DNA of 64,000 nt. It comes from Sphingobacterium multivorum. GTDB taxonomy: Bacteria; Bacteroidota; Bacteroidia; Sphingobacteriales; Sphingobacteriaceae. The translations under genes and the position numbers were made by a program. Location of the stretch: the NCBI RefSeq assembly GCF_900457465.1, contig NZ_UAUU01000002.1, forward strand, positions 868,001 to 932,000. Reading direction: 5' to 3'. The notes beneath the pieces are model-generated. The model saw only the letters and a list, made by a program, of their open reading frames with translations. It did not search any database and had not been told where the DNA came from. Positions 41,944-55,114 of this stretch are shown piece after piece (the stretch's first letter is position 1; every line of letters starts with the position of its first letter).

Positions 41944-43350
41944 CTATACGCCCAATTGTATATTTTCTTTTTTCGCTGATCTCGAACGGATAGGCGTATT
42001 TCCGCCACCTTTTAACGTGATTTCTACCGGCGTATTATTTTTCCATGCACCTTTTGTGAAATCCGGTACATCAACTGTTTTACAGTTCTTTTCGACAGAT
42101 TCGAAACTCAACGGTACGATACAGCTCCATGAAGCAGCGTCATAGACATCCTGATCCAAAGGTAATCCATTGCGCAAACAATCAATTAGACGCCAGTCCA
42201 TCATAAAATCCATCCCACCGTGTCCACCGACCTGCTTTGCCTGCTCACCAATATATTTTACCAATTCTGGGGTGTATTTATCATACAGTTCCTTCAATTT
42301 CTGTTCTGTAATGAATTCATGACCAAAAGCAATATTCTCCGTAGGGTACTTTTGTGCAAACCCTTTGGTACCACTCAGTGTATGTAGCCTAGAATAAGGT
42401 CTAGGAGAAGTAACATCATGCTGCAACATAATCGTTTTCCCTTTGGCCGTACGGATAAGCGTTGTATTCATATTACCACGGTATTTCTTTCCTACAAATT
42501 CCTGAAAAAAAGAATCCTTAGCGGCTAACTCTTTCGCTTTTTCTCCCATCATAAAATCACTGGAAGACACCGCCACAAGATGATCCATTTTATCCCCTCT
42601 ATTGATATTTAAGCATTTGTGCCACAGGTCCAGTCCATGTGTAGGGTACAGATTTCCATTTAGTTTTATATTTTCTCTTAGGCGCCACATGTTATCATAG
42701 CCATTTTTTGCAAAGTTAAGATCAAGCAAATCGTGAATATAAGCACCTTCAGCGTGAACGAGCTCGCCAAACAATCCTTGGCGCACCATATTCAATGTCA
42801 GCATTTCGAAGAAATCATAACAGCAGTTCTCCAGCATCATACAATGCTTTTTAGTTGCCTCGGATGTTTTTACCACCTCCCAACAATCCTTGATTGTCAA
42901 AGCGATCGGGACTTCACAAGCCACGTGATTACCCGCTTTCATCGCCGCAATACTCATCGGAGTATGATAATCCCAAGGCGTACAAATATAGACCAGATCA
43001 AGCTTCTCTTCTTTCAACAAGGATTTCCAGCCATCTTCACCTGAATACGCTTTAGGAGCTGCTAGACCTTTCGATGTAACAATTTTTGTTGCGCGCTCCA
43101 CCCGGTCTGGATGCTTGTCACAAAGTGCGACAATTTCGCATCCCTCAATAAAGGACAAGCGTTCAACAGCACCAGGACCGCGCATACCCAATCCTATCAC
43201 CGCTACTCTGACTTTATCGATTTTTGGAGCTGCATATCCAGACATATTAAACGACGCGGCTGCCGTATTGGCATTGACCAGAGTAGGGAGTGAAACAGCC
43301 AGCGATGACAATATTCCGGCTTTTTTAAGAAAATCTCTTCTAGAATCCAT
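41944..43350 (-). CDS. Tat-exported Gfo/Idh/MocA oxidoreductase, GH109-like
   Basis: 468 residues. The N-terminus MDSRRDFLKKAG is a twin-arginine signal, so the protein is exported folded with its NAD(H) cofactor. The Rossmann motif is VAVIGLGMRGPGAVERL, and CEVPIALTIKD matches the family. NGNLYPTHGLDLWHKCLNINRGD is close to the signature of glycoside hydrolase family 109 (alpha-N-acetylgalactosaminidase that works through transient oxidation). Whether it has that activity is an inference. An 18-bp perfect palindrome lies 24 bases before the start codon. Confidence 0.87.
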   Translation of the reverse strand: MDSRRDFLKKAGILSSLAVSLPTLVNANTAAASFNMSGYAAPKIDKVRVAVIGLGMRGPGAVERLSFIEGCEIVALCDKHPDRVERATKIVTSKGLAAPKAYSGEDGWKSLLKEEKLDLVYICTPWDYHTPMSIAAMKAGNHVACEVPIALTIKDCWEVVKTSEATKKHCMMLENCCYDFFEMLTLNMVRQGLFGELVHAEGAYIHDLLDLNFAKNGYDNMWRLRENIKLNGNLYPTHGLDLWHKCLNINRGDKMDHLVAVSSSDFMMGEKAKELAAKDSFFQEFVGKKYRGNMNTTLIRTAKGKTIMLQHDVTSPRPYSRLHTLSGTKGFAQKYPTENIAFGHEFITEQKLKELYDKYTPELVKYIGEQAKQVGGHGGMDFMMDWRLIDCLRNGLPLDQDVYDAASWSCIVPLSFESVEKNCKTVDVPDFTKGAWKNNTPVEITLKGGGNTPIRSRSAKKENIQLGV

Positions 43351-43374
43351 AATTTAAAGTTCATATAAATTTAA

Positions 43375-43392
43375 AGGGACCAATTGGTCCCT
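43375..43392 (-). promoter_or_regulatory. Perfect 18-bp palindrome before the GH109-like gene
   Basis: AGGGACCAATTGGTCCCT, centred about 33 bases upstream of the start codon. It has no T run in either direction, so an operator is more likely than a terminator. Confidence 0.5.
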
Positions 43393-43539
43393 CTAAAAAA
43401 TCACCTATTTTAAAACAAACTAAACAGTCAATAGAAAAAATCCTTTTGGATCGGATTTTATAGTTGGTTCTATTTAAAGAACTTAATCTCTATAACAATA
43501 ATATAACACTTTTTTCTAAATAAAAAATGAAACTTGAAA

Positions 43540-43572
43540 GCAATCGTTTGCTTAATCTACACAAACGATTGC
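43540..43572. promoter_or_regulatory. Inverted repeat with LacI-family-like half sites
   Basis: GCAATCGTTTG (43540-43550) and CAAACGATTGC (43562-43572) are perfect complements 11 bases apart. Each arm is close to the GCAAACGTTTGC operators of LacI/PurR-type repressors. It lies about 190 bases upstream of the GH109-like gene. It could also be a simple hairpin. Confidence 0.4.
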
Positions 43573-44022
43573 TTAAATTTTTATCTTCGTTGTTTTTCAA
43601 TCGATATTCTGCAGCCACAGAGTTTTTAATAATGAAATTCCGAGTAGAATAATGGCATTGCTACAATATAATCCAGCAATGATTACTAATGAATGCCGAG
43701 CTGCATTTGTTATCGTTAAGCAATTGTAACTTCACAGAGGCCTAGCTAGAAGTATAATGTTATCGGGTTCCTGATCGGGATATGTAGATGAGAAATAGTA
43801 TGTGGATACAATGATATCTGCCTTATTAAGCTTAATAATAGTGTAGAATGACCGTATAACATATGAATTTTATAGCAAGAACTATAGCCACTCACTGTAT
43901 AATTCGCAACAGTTGGATAGCCTATAAGGAAAGTAAACTCAAGCAACGTACTGCGATAACCAATAGGCGGAGGATATGCAATAGCATTGTACGGGGAAGT
44001 ACAGGCAGGTAGCTAAACGAAA
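43573..44022. other. Gene-free stretch before the rRNA operon end
   Basis: About 450 bases with no supported gene. The short open frames here overlap one another and lack recognisable content. I see no repeat or RNA structure apart from the rRNA terminator at its right edge. Confidence 0.45.
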
Positions 44023-44058
44023 GAAGCCCTTGACTGTTTCCAGCAAGGGCTTCCGTGT
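44019..44058 (-). terminator. Terminator of the rRNA operon
   Basis: A 10-bp stem (GAAGCCCTTG / CAAGGGCTTC on the minus strand, 11-base loop) followed by TTTCGTTT, 10-15 bases after the 5S gene. Confidence 0.75.
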
Positions 44059-44063
44059 AAAAA

Positions 44064-44172
44064 AAGGCACCGACCTACTCTCCCACCTGTTACGGCAATA
44101 CCATCGGCTCTGGCGGGCTTGACTGCTCTGTTCGGAATGGGAAGAGGTAGACACCGCCGATATAGGCACCTA
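44064..44172 (-). rRNA. rrf: 5S ribosomal RNA
   Basis: On the minus strand it begins AGGTGCCTATATCGGCGGTG and ends GTCGGTGCCT, giving the terminal helix of 5S rRNA. The inner segment CCCATTCCGAACAGAGCAGT is conserved in bacterial 5S. Ends are set to within a few bases. Confidence 0.95.
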
Positions 44173-44299
44173 AAAATCTTTATTGGTCTGGTTCCTTTTA
44201 GGAGCATCAGGCCAACTGACATATATATTGAAAGAGTTTTGTTTCTGTTTTGTTTCTGTTTCGTTTCTAAAAATTAAAGAGGAAGACAACAGTGTTATC

Positions 44300-47184
<2,885 letters not shown>

Positions 47185-47415
47185 CACCGGCATAGCCTTT
47201 TGCTACTATGCGGCTGCTTTTGATATATATACCCATATGCTACGCAGAGATTCGTTCGGCATTCACCGAGGGTCTCCTCTCTACATCAAACACATACACG
47301 TATTGTCTCTATACTGTTGTCTTCTCTTGTAATTTTTTTTCTCTTTCAATATGTCAAAGAACTCTTTTTCCGGTTTGTTTCTTCGGAGCATCTGTCGATG
47401 TTCCTCCCGGAGATG

Positions 47416-47489
47416 TGGAGAATAACGGATTCGAACCGTTGACCCCCTGCGTGCAAGGCAGGTGCTCTAGCCAGCTGAGCTAATTCCCC
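47416..47489 (-). tRNA. tRNA-Ala (TGC)
   Basis: In the 16S-23S spacer. Acceptor stem GGGGAAT/ATTCTCC, anticodon loop CTTGCAC (TGC), discriminator A, 74 bases. Confidence 0.97.
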
Positions 47490-47500
47490 TTAACTTTTCG

Positions 47501-47574
47501 TAGTCCCGAGCAGATTTGAACTGCTGACCCCTACATTATCAGTGTAGTGCTCTAACCAACTGAGCTACGGGACT
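47501..47574 (-). tRNA. tRNA-Ile (GAT)
   Basis: In the 16S-23S spacer, transcribed before tRNA-Ala. Acceptor stem AGTCCCG/CGGGACT, anticodon loop CTGATAA (GAT), discriminator A, 74 bases. Confidence 0.97.
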
Positions 47575-47696
47575 AGCTATTTCCTGTTCATCTATCTCTC
47601 TCGGTCCTGCTCCTTTCGGGGCGGGCACTTTCTTCTGATGTTTTTCTTCTTTTGCAATCATATGTAACGTGACGAGCACCGATCTTCGATACTCTA

Positions 47697-49227
<1,531 letters not shown>

Positions 49228-49478
49228 AAAATGAAGTTTTTGATTCCAACTATTTATAATAATCAGAATTCTTTTTTTATATCTCTGATCTTGGATCGAA
49301 TTGAACAATTACTTGAATTTGTTCATGACTTTCGACTTTCGTCTGTCTACTCGTCACGCTTACATGATTGTGTTTTCTTAAAGAACTTTGTCGCTTCAAC
49401 TTCCGTATCCGCTATATTCCGATAGGCATTGCGCCCCTCTTTATCGTTTTGTTTTTCCCTTCGTTTCCGTTGGGACTG

Positions 49479-49509
49479 CAAAGGTAGAAATCTTTTTTGA
49501 ACTTCCAAA
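49479..49509 (-). promoter_or_regulatory. rRNA operon promoter, proximal
   Basis: On the minus strand: TTTG (49509-49506), 19 bases, TACCTTTG (49486-49479). Both elements are exact. The transcript would start about 245 bases before the 16S gene. Confidence 0.7.
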
Positions 49510-49631
49510 AACTTTCTGAAGTTTTTTTTCTTTTCTCTTTTTCCGATTTCCGCGCTCAACTCTCGTTAAACCCTTCTTTTTTTTCATGGTTTCTTCCTGC
49601 GAAGTAACCGTCCCTCCCTTGCGGAGTGGTG

Positions 49632-49664
49632 CAAAGATAGGGAGTTTACAAACAAACTTCCAAG
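49632..49664 (-). promoter_or_regulatory. rRNA operon promoter, distal
   Basis: On the minus strand: CTTG (49664-49661), 21 bases, TATCTTTG (49639-49632). The -7 is exact and the -33 has one mismatch. It lies about 150 bases upstream of the proximal promoter, giving a tandem pair. Confidence 0.5.
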
Positions 49665-49699
49665 CCTTTTGTTCTTATTTATTTCATTTTCCCCTTAAC

Positions 49700-50570
49700 T
49701 GCCTGTAACGGTGCGAGATTCTTTTTGTAAAACAGGTGATCGCAGGGCTGGGATGGTTGATTCCGCAGCGGAATGGGACTGGGAACCGGACTTTGGTGCG
49801 GGCTTTACAGGGAAAGAGGGATGGACATTGTATTGTTCGATCTGTTTCCGCCTAAACTCAGGAAACACTTTGGTAGCCCTCTTGGCTCAATGCCCAATTG
49901 AAGATGGTGTACACTGGCGCAGCCGATGGACGGACGGATATTGATAAGGCCAGAAAGATCGCAGCGGAAAGAAACCGCAAAGCAGGATATAACAGGGGAC
50001 GGACGGATACCGTACTTTCTTATCTGTTTACTTAGGTTTAGTTTAGGTTTTAGTTAGGTTTTGTTTAGGTATAGTATAGGTTAGAGCTAAACAAAACCTA
50101 ACTTATTGCTAAGCTAAATATAAACAAAAGCTAACCTAAGGAATAAGAAGCCCTCAACTTTTCTTTATTTATTGGGGAAGCATGGCTCATTTAGGGCAAA
50201 CTAGGGTTCCGCCTCGTGGACAGGGCTCCGGCTGCTGCGCAGGGCTTGCGGGAACCTTCGGCTCCCATCTCAACCTGCTTCGTACCATGCTCGGGGCAGA
50301 TTTGCCCTGCAACCGTGTTCTGTCCGTGTTGAGTCCGAGTCTAAGCCCGCACTCACCCCGCTGCCAACACGGGCAAATGACGCTCCGAACGCGACCATAC
50401 CCCCTGGATGCCCCTAAAAAAGGCCAACGCCAATCCGAACCGCAGCCGAAAAACTCCGCAGCGACGCTGCAACACGAAAACAACTCGGAAAAACACGCTA
50501 TAAAGAAGGAAAAAACCATTTCGCGGTACTGATTTGCCGTACTGATTTCAAGCATCGGAATTAAATACAA
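49700..50570. other. Gene-free, GC-richer island next to the rRNA operon
   Basis: This stretch contrasts with the AT-rich intergenic DNA elsewhere. It contains TTCCGCAGCGGAA (about 49759), two copies of GGACGGACGGATA (about 49930 and 50002), a nested inverted repeat (50031-50140), and a GC-rich block at 50200-50460 with CCGTGTT repeats. The two overlapping open frames on opposite strands at 50182-50570 encode low-complexity C/R/P-rich sequence and do not look real. A decayed mobile element or a structural repeat is possible. Confidence 0.5.
50031..50140. repeat. Nested inverted repeat with TTAGGTTT motifs
   Basis: Inner perfect 17-bp arms: AGTTAGGTTTTGTTTAG (50052-50068) and its complement (50087-50103), 18-base loop. 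Outer arms are CTTAGGTT (50031-50038) and AACCTAAG (50133-50140). The arms are built from repeated TTTAGGTTT-type words. It is unlike any terminator in the window because no T run follows. Confidence 0.7.
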
Positions 50571-50918
50571 TGCTTATGAAGAAGTCAGCCTGTTATCGGC
50601 TTGAACGGCGACTGATCATAGCGCTCACATGGAATGACCAAAAGAGAACGATAGAATATACCTACAGGGACAAATGAGGTCTATTGAATCCTTATTACAT
50701 AATAAGGATTAACACCACATAATTATATAAGTATTAGCGCTAACAAAATTATATAAGTAATAAAATTACATAGGCATTAACATGATGTAGAAGCATCCAC
50801 GAATCCACACTAATGCAGCAAAATATACACAAACGATGCCACCTCTTATTGACTAAAAATTCAATAAATCATAGCATCGTTTATTACTGTATAAAGCGTG
50901 TTCGTACGAAGAAAAAGA
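50571..50918. other. AT-rich gene-free stretch downstream of gcdH
   Basis: Contains a 13-base direct repeat AATTATATAAGTA (50721-50733 and 50747-50759) with the palindrome TTAGCGCTAA (50734-50743) between the copies. Inverted arms AAACGATGC / GCATCGTTT (50831-50839 and 50874-50882), with an inner stem, could form a branched hairpin ending the gcdH transcript. Confidence 0.5.
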
Positions 50919-52091
50919 TCAAGAAAAAGCGTTCAGCCCCGTAATATCTTGTCCTGTGATCAATAAATGAATATCATGCGTCCCTTCATAGGTAACTACA
51001 GACTCTAGGTTCATCATATGTCGCATTATTGGGAAGTAACCGACAATCCCCATTCCGCCAAGAATCTGCCTAGATTCACGCGCTATCTGCAGCGCCATAT
51101 TCACATTGTTCCGCTTTGCCATGGAGATTTGCTGAGGAGTAGCACGCCCCTCATTCTTGAGTACTCCTAAACGCCACGACAGCAACTGCGCCTTGGTAAT
51201 TTCTGTCAGAAATTCCGCCAGCTTCTTTTGCTGCAATTGAAAACCGGCAATTGGCTTTTCAAACTGATGTCGCTCCAACGCATATTGAACCGCAGTTTCA
51301 TAACAGTCTATTGCTGCTCCGATCACGCCCCATGAAATTCCATAGCGGGCCGAATTCAAACAGGAAAGTGGGCCACGCATTGAATTTACAGCAGGAAGTA
51401 TATTTTCCGCAGGGATATAAACATCATGAAAAACCAATTCACCTGTTTTGGAAGCGCGCAACGACCACTTATGCATGGTCTCCGGAGTTTCAAAACCAGC
51501 CATTCCGCGCTCAACAATAACTCCCCGTACTTTCCCGGCCTCATCTCGCGCCCAAACGACGGCAATATCACAGATAGGCGAATTTGTAATCCACATCTTT
51601 GCTCCATTTAATAAAAAACCAGCTCCTTTTGCCGTCAATTTCGTTTCCATTCCACCCGGATCAGAACCATGATTAGGCTCAGTAAGCCCAAAAGAACCGA
51701 CCAACTCCCCCGATGCCAACCGCGGTAAATATTTACGACGTTGCTCCTCACTACCAAAGGTATAAATCGGAAACATCACTAAAGAGGATTGCACCGATGC
51801 TGCCGAACGAATTGCCGAGTCGCCTGCTTCCAATTCCTGCATAATTAAGCCATAGGAAATCTGATCCAACCCTGCCCCACCATATTCGACAGGAATATAA
51901 GGTCCCAAGGCTCCAATTGCCCCCAATTTAGGCATCAAACCCGCAATAGCACGGTGCTCCTGCGCCGCATCTTCAATGAAAGGCTTTATCTCTGTTTTCA
52001 CAAAATCACGGACAGACTGCCGTATCAGTTTATGTTCTTCGGACAATAAATCGTCCACCTGGTAATAATCGGTATTAATCTGTTTGATCAT
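50919..52091 (-). CDS. gcdH: Glutaryl-CoA dehydrogenase
   Basis: FAD enzyme converting glutaryl-CoA to crotonyl-CoA and CO2, late in lysine degradation. Distinguishing features are GSFGLTEPNHGSDPGGMETK, ITNSPICDIAVVWARDE and the C-terminal MNLESVVTYEGTHDIHLL with the catalytic glutamate, and the ending ITGQDITG typical of GCDH. The length of 390 residues fits. It is divergent from the semialdehyde dehydrogenase and lysine aminotransferase genes, sharing a 125-base promoter region, which supports the substrate call. Confidence 0.93.
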   Translation of the reverse strand: MIKQINTDYYQVDDLLSEEHKLIRQSVRDFVKTEIKPFIEDAAQEHRAIAGLMPKLGAIGALGPYIPVEYGGAGLDQISYGLIMQELEAGDSAIRSAASVQSSLVMFPIYTFGSEEQRRKYLPRLASGELVGSFGLTEPNHGSDPGGMETKLTAKGAGFLLNGAKMWITNSPICDIAVVWARDEAGKVRGVIVERGMAGFETPETMHKWSLRASKTGELVFHDVYIPAENILPAVNSMRGPLSCLNSARYGISWGVIGAAIDCYETAVQYALERHQFEKPIAGFQLQQKKLAEFLTEITKAQLLSWRLGVLKNEGRATPQQISMAKRNNVNMALQIARESRQILGGMGIVGYFPIMRHMMNLESVVTYEGTHDIHLLITGQDITGLNAFS

Positions 52092-52216
52092 GATATAGTC
52101 TACATTAGCTTATCTAAGATAACGATTATTTTTCACTGAACAATATTCAGAACAAACTTGTCAAAAAAAAATTTATTTCATATATTTAAACTATTCCACG
52201 AATAAAATAAACCATT

Positions 52217-53746
52217 ATGATAAAATCAGCGCTTAAAACACTTGGAATATCTTCCCAGAATTTAGGATCATCAACTGGACAGCAATGGTTTTCCGAAGGT
52301 AAAGAATTCGAATCCTTTTCACCTGTCGATGGAAAACTCATCGCAAACATAAAAAGTAGCAATCGTAAAGACTATGAAGCAGTCATTAAGCAGGCCGGAG
52401 ATGCATTTTTACACTGGCGCCTACTGCCTGCTCCAAAAAGAGGAGACATCGTTCGCCAGTTGGGAGACAAGCTACGTGAGCTTAAACCTACTCTCGGAAA
52501 ATTAGTTTCCTATGAAATGGGAAAATCTTACCAAGAAGGCATGGGTGAAGTCCAAGAGATGATCGATATCTGTGACTTCGCCTTGGGCCTATCCCGTCAA
52601 TTGTATGGTAATACCATCCATTCGGAACGTCCTGGGCACCGCATGTACGATCAATATCATCCTTTGGGTGTCGTCGGTATTATTACAGCATTTAACTTTC
52701 CAGTGGCAGTATGGGCATGGAACACCGCCCTCGCCTTGGTCTGCGGCAACACTGTCGTCTGGAAACCCAGCGAAAAAACACCGTTATGTGCCATAGCCTG
52801 CCAAAAATTACTTGCAGAAATCTTACACAACAACGGGCTGCCCGAGGGAATATCCAACCTCATTATGGGCGACAGGGAAGTTGGCGAGTGGCTTTCGGCA
52901 GACAACCGCATCGCCTTGATTTCTGCAACAGGATCTACCCGAATGGGAAAAGAAGTCGCCGTTACCGTAGCACAACGCCTTGGTAAAACACTTTTGGAGC
53001 TCGGTGGAAACAATGCGATCATCGTTACTCCAGACGCCGACTTAAAAATGACCATTATCGGTGCTGTATTTGGTGCCGTAGGTACAGCCGGACAACGCTG
53101 TACAAGTACCCGAAGACTTATTATCCATGAGGACATTTATGACAACGTCAAAAAACAACTGACAAAAGCTTATGGTCAATTAAAAATTGGTGACCCTTTG
53201 GACACGAAAAATCATGTGGGACCATTGATCGACAAAGCCGCCGTAAAATCATACTTAAACGCACTGGACAAAATTAAAACACAAGGGGGAAAAATGCTGA
53301 TCAAGGGAAAGGTCCTTGAAGGCAAAGGGTATGAAAGTGGCTGTTATGTGCAGCCTGTCATTGCCGAAGTTGAAAATCATTATGAAATCGTACAGCATGA
53401 GACCTTTGCCCCTATTCTTTACTTAATCAAATACAAAGGGGATATCAGTGCGGCCATAGCACTTCAAAACAGCGTCGCCCAGGGATTGTCTTCTGCCGTT
53501 ATGACCAACAACCTACGGGAAGCCGAGCTATTTCTCAGTCCTGCTGGCTCTGATTGTGGTATTGCCAACGTCAATATCGGCACATCGGGCGCCGAAATCG
53601 GAGGTGCTTTTGGGGGCGAAAAGGAGACTGGCGGAGGCCGGGAGTCTGGATCAGATGCCTGGAAAGCTTATATGCGCCGCCAGACAAATACCATCAATTA
53701 TACAACTGACCTTCCCTTGGCACAAGGTATCAAATTTGATTTATAA
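52217..53746 (+). CDS. Alpha-aminoadipate-semialdehyde dehydrogenase (ALDH7 type)
   Basis: NAD-dependent aldehyde dehydrogenase of 509 residues resembling antiquitin (ALDH7A1) and bacterial AmaB/Pcd. Motifs: VVGIITAFNFPVAVWAWN, WKPSEKTPLCA, ALISATGSTRMGKEVA, LELGGNNAIIV with the general-base glutamate and GQRCTSTRRLI with the nucleophilic cysteine. It precedes lysine 6-aminotransferase by 19 bases. That enzyme's product, 2-aminoadipate 6-semialdehyde, is the expected substrate, giving 2-aminoadipate. Confidence 0.93.
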   Translation: MIKSALKTLGISSQNLGSSTGQQWFSEGKEFESFSPVDGKLIANIKSSNRKDYEAVIKQAGDAFLHWRLLPAPKRGDIVRQLGDKLRELKPTLGKLVSYEMGKSYQEGMGEVQEMIDICDFALGLSRQLYGNTIHSERPGHRMYDQYHPLGVVGIITAFNFPVAVWAWNTALALVCGNTVVWKPSEKTPLCAIACQKLLAEILHNNGLPEGISNLIMGDREVGEWLSADNRIALISATGSTRMGKEVAVTVAQRLGKTLLELGGNNAIIVTPDADLKMTIIGAVFGAVGTAGQRCTSTRRLIIHEDIYDNVKKQLTKAYGQLKIGDPLDTKNHVGPLIDKAAVKSYLNALDKIKTQGGKMLIKGKVLEGKGYESGCYVQPVIAEVENHYEIVQHETFAPILYLIKYKGDISAAIALQNSVAQGLSSAVMTNNLREAELFLSPAGSDCGIANVNIGTSGAEIGGAFGGEKETGGGRESGSDAWKAYMRRQTNTINYTTDLPLAQGIKFDL

Positions 53747-53765
53747 ACCATTTACACACAAAACT

Positions 53766-55055
53766 ATGAGCAGCGTACATGAAAGATTAAGCAAACATAT
53801 ATTAGCCGATGGATTTCCTTTGGTTATGGATATGGAGAAATCCCATGGTTCTTATGTCGTGGATGAAAATGGGGATGAATACCTCGATATGTTCAGTATG
53901 TTTGCCTCCATGGCCGTGGGTTACAATCATCCACATTTGGTCAAACAACGTGACTTCCTGGGTAAAATGGCCGTCAATAAGCCAGCCATGTCAGATATTT
54001 ACCCCAAAGAGTTTGCTGATTTTGTCGACACTTTTGATCGCGTAGCCATACCGAAAGAACTCCCCTATGCCTTTTTCATCTCGGGGGGAACACTCGCCGT
54101 GGAAAATGCATTAAAAGCTGCCTTCGACTGGAAGACAAGGCTTAATTTTTCACAGGGAATACAAAAGGAAGCCAGCCAGGTCATTCACTTTAGACAGGCT
54201 TTTCATGGTAGATCGGGCTATACCTTGTCATTAACGAATACACAAGACCCCAGAAAATACCTTTATTTTCCAAAGTTCAACTGGCCACGCATTACCAATC
54301 CTAAATTGAGCTATCCTTTAACAAACGAACATATCGGCCAGACGATTGCTTTGGAGGAAAAAGCTGTCTCAGAAATACGTCAGGCGATCACGGCTAACCC
54401 CAACGATATTGCCTGCATTATTATTGAACCGATACAGGGTGAAGGTGGCGACAACCATTTTCGAAAGGAATTTTTCGTACAGCTTCGTCAAATATGTGAT
54501 GAAAATCAGATCCTCTTAATTTTTGACGAGGTACAGACGGGATTGGGTATTACGGGAAAAATGTGGGCTTACCAACATTATAACGTCATTCCCGATATCA
54601 TTGCCTTCGGCAAAAAAGCACAAGTCTGCGGTATACTGGCGAGCAAGGAAAAATTTGATCAGGTGGAACATCATGTCTTTCAAGAATCCAGTCGTATCAA
54701 TTCGACATTTGGTGGCGATTTTATGGATATGCTCCGCTTTAAATTAATTCTTGAAGTCATAGAGCAAGAAAACCTGATTCAAAATGCGGCAGAAAAAGGG
54801 CGCTATCTACAAGATAAGCTCCAGGAACTGCTAGCGAAAAAACCGCAGCTGTCCAATTTACGGGGTGAGGGTTTATTCGTTGCAGTGGATTTCGAATCGG
54901 AAGCTGCACGGAATGAATTTATCAAGAAAGCCTACGCCAATAAACTGATTATGTTAGGCTGTGGAGAGAAAAGTATCCGTTTTAGACCGCACCTCAATGT
55001 GAGCTATGCGGATATCGATAAAACGATAGCAATTATAGAAAAAAGTATTTCCTAA
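53766..55055 (+). CDS. lat: L-lysine 6-transaminase
   Basis: PLP enzyme transferring the epsilon-amino group of lysine to 2-oxoglutarate. The start is ATG 53766 (MSSVHERLSKHILADGFPL); an upstream in-frame extension overlaps the preceding gene and is not credible. Class III motifs: FFISGGTLAVENALKAAFDW, HFRQAFHGRSGYTLS, IIIEPIQGEGGDNHF, LIFDEVQTGLGITGK and the PLP lysine in AFGKKAQVCG. These match the LAT subfamily rather than ornithine aminotransferases. With the ALDH7-type gene before it and divergent gcdH, it forms a lysine catabolism locus. A terminator hairpin follows. Confidence 0.94.
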   Translation: MSSVHERLSKHILADGFPLVMDMEKSHGSYVVDENGDEYLDMFSMFASMAVGYNHPHLVKQRDFLGKMAVNKPAMSDIYPKEFADFVDTFDRVAIPKELPYAFFISGGTLAVENALKAAFDWKTRLNFSQGIQKEASQVIHFRQAFHGRSGYTLSLTNTQDPRKYLYFPKFNWPRITNPKLSYPLTNEHIGQTIALEEKAVSEIRQAITANPNDIACIIIEPIQGEGGDNHFRKEFFVQLRQICDENQILLIFDEVQTGLGITGKMWAYQHYNVIPDIIAFGKKAQVCGILASKEKFDQVEHHVFQESSRINSTFGGDFMDMLRFKLILEVIEQENLIQNAAEKGRYLQDKLQELLAKKPQLSNLRGEGLFVAVDFESEAARNEFIKKAYANKLIMLGCGEKSIRFRPHLNVSYADIDKTIAIIEKSIS

Positions 55056-55059
55056 AAAG

Positions 55060-55110
55060 ATATGCAATGCTAAAAGCTCTAAAATAGCCCATCGCATTGC
55101 ATATTTTTTA
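55060..55110 (+). terminator. Terminator of the lysine catabolism operon
   Basis: An 11-bp stem (ATATGCAATGC / GCATTGCATAT, 23-base loop) followed by six T residues, just after the lat stop and before the convergent Sufu-domain gene. Confidence 0.75.
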
Positions 55111-55114
55111 TAAA

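Noticed and set aside
43746..44169. Short minus-strand open frames between the GH109-like gene and the 5S gene
   Set aside because: They overlap each other and the 5S gene and terminator; no recognisable protein features.
50182..50570. Overlapping open frames on both strands in the GC-rich block
   Set aside because: The two frames overlap on opposite strands and both translate to C/R/P/S-rich sequence without domains. GC-rich DNA has few stops by chance.
53556..53765. Upstream extension of lysine aminotransferase by 70 codons
   Set aside because: It overlaps the 3' end of the aldehyde dehydrogenase gene in another frame, and the added residues are unlike the family.
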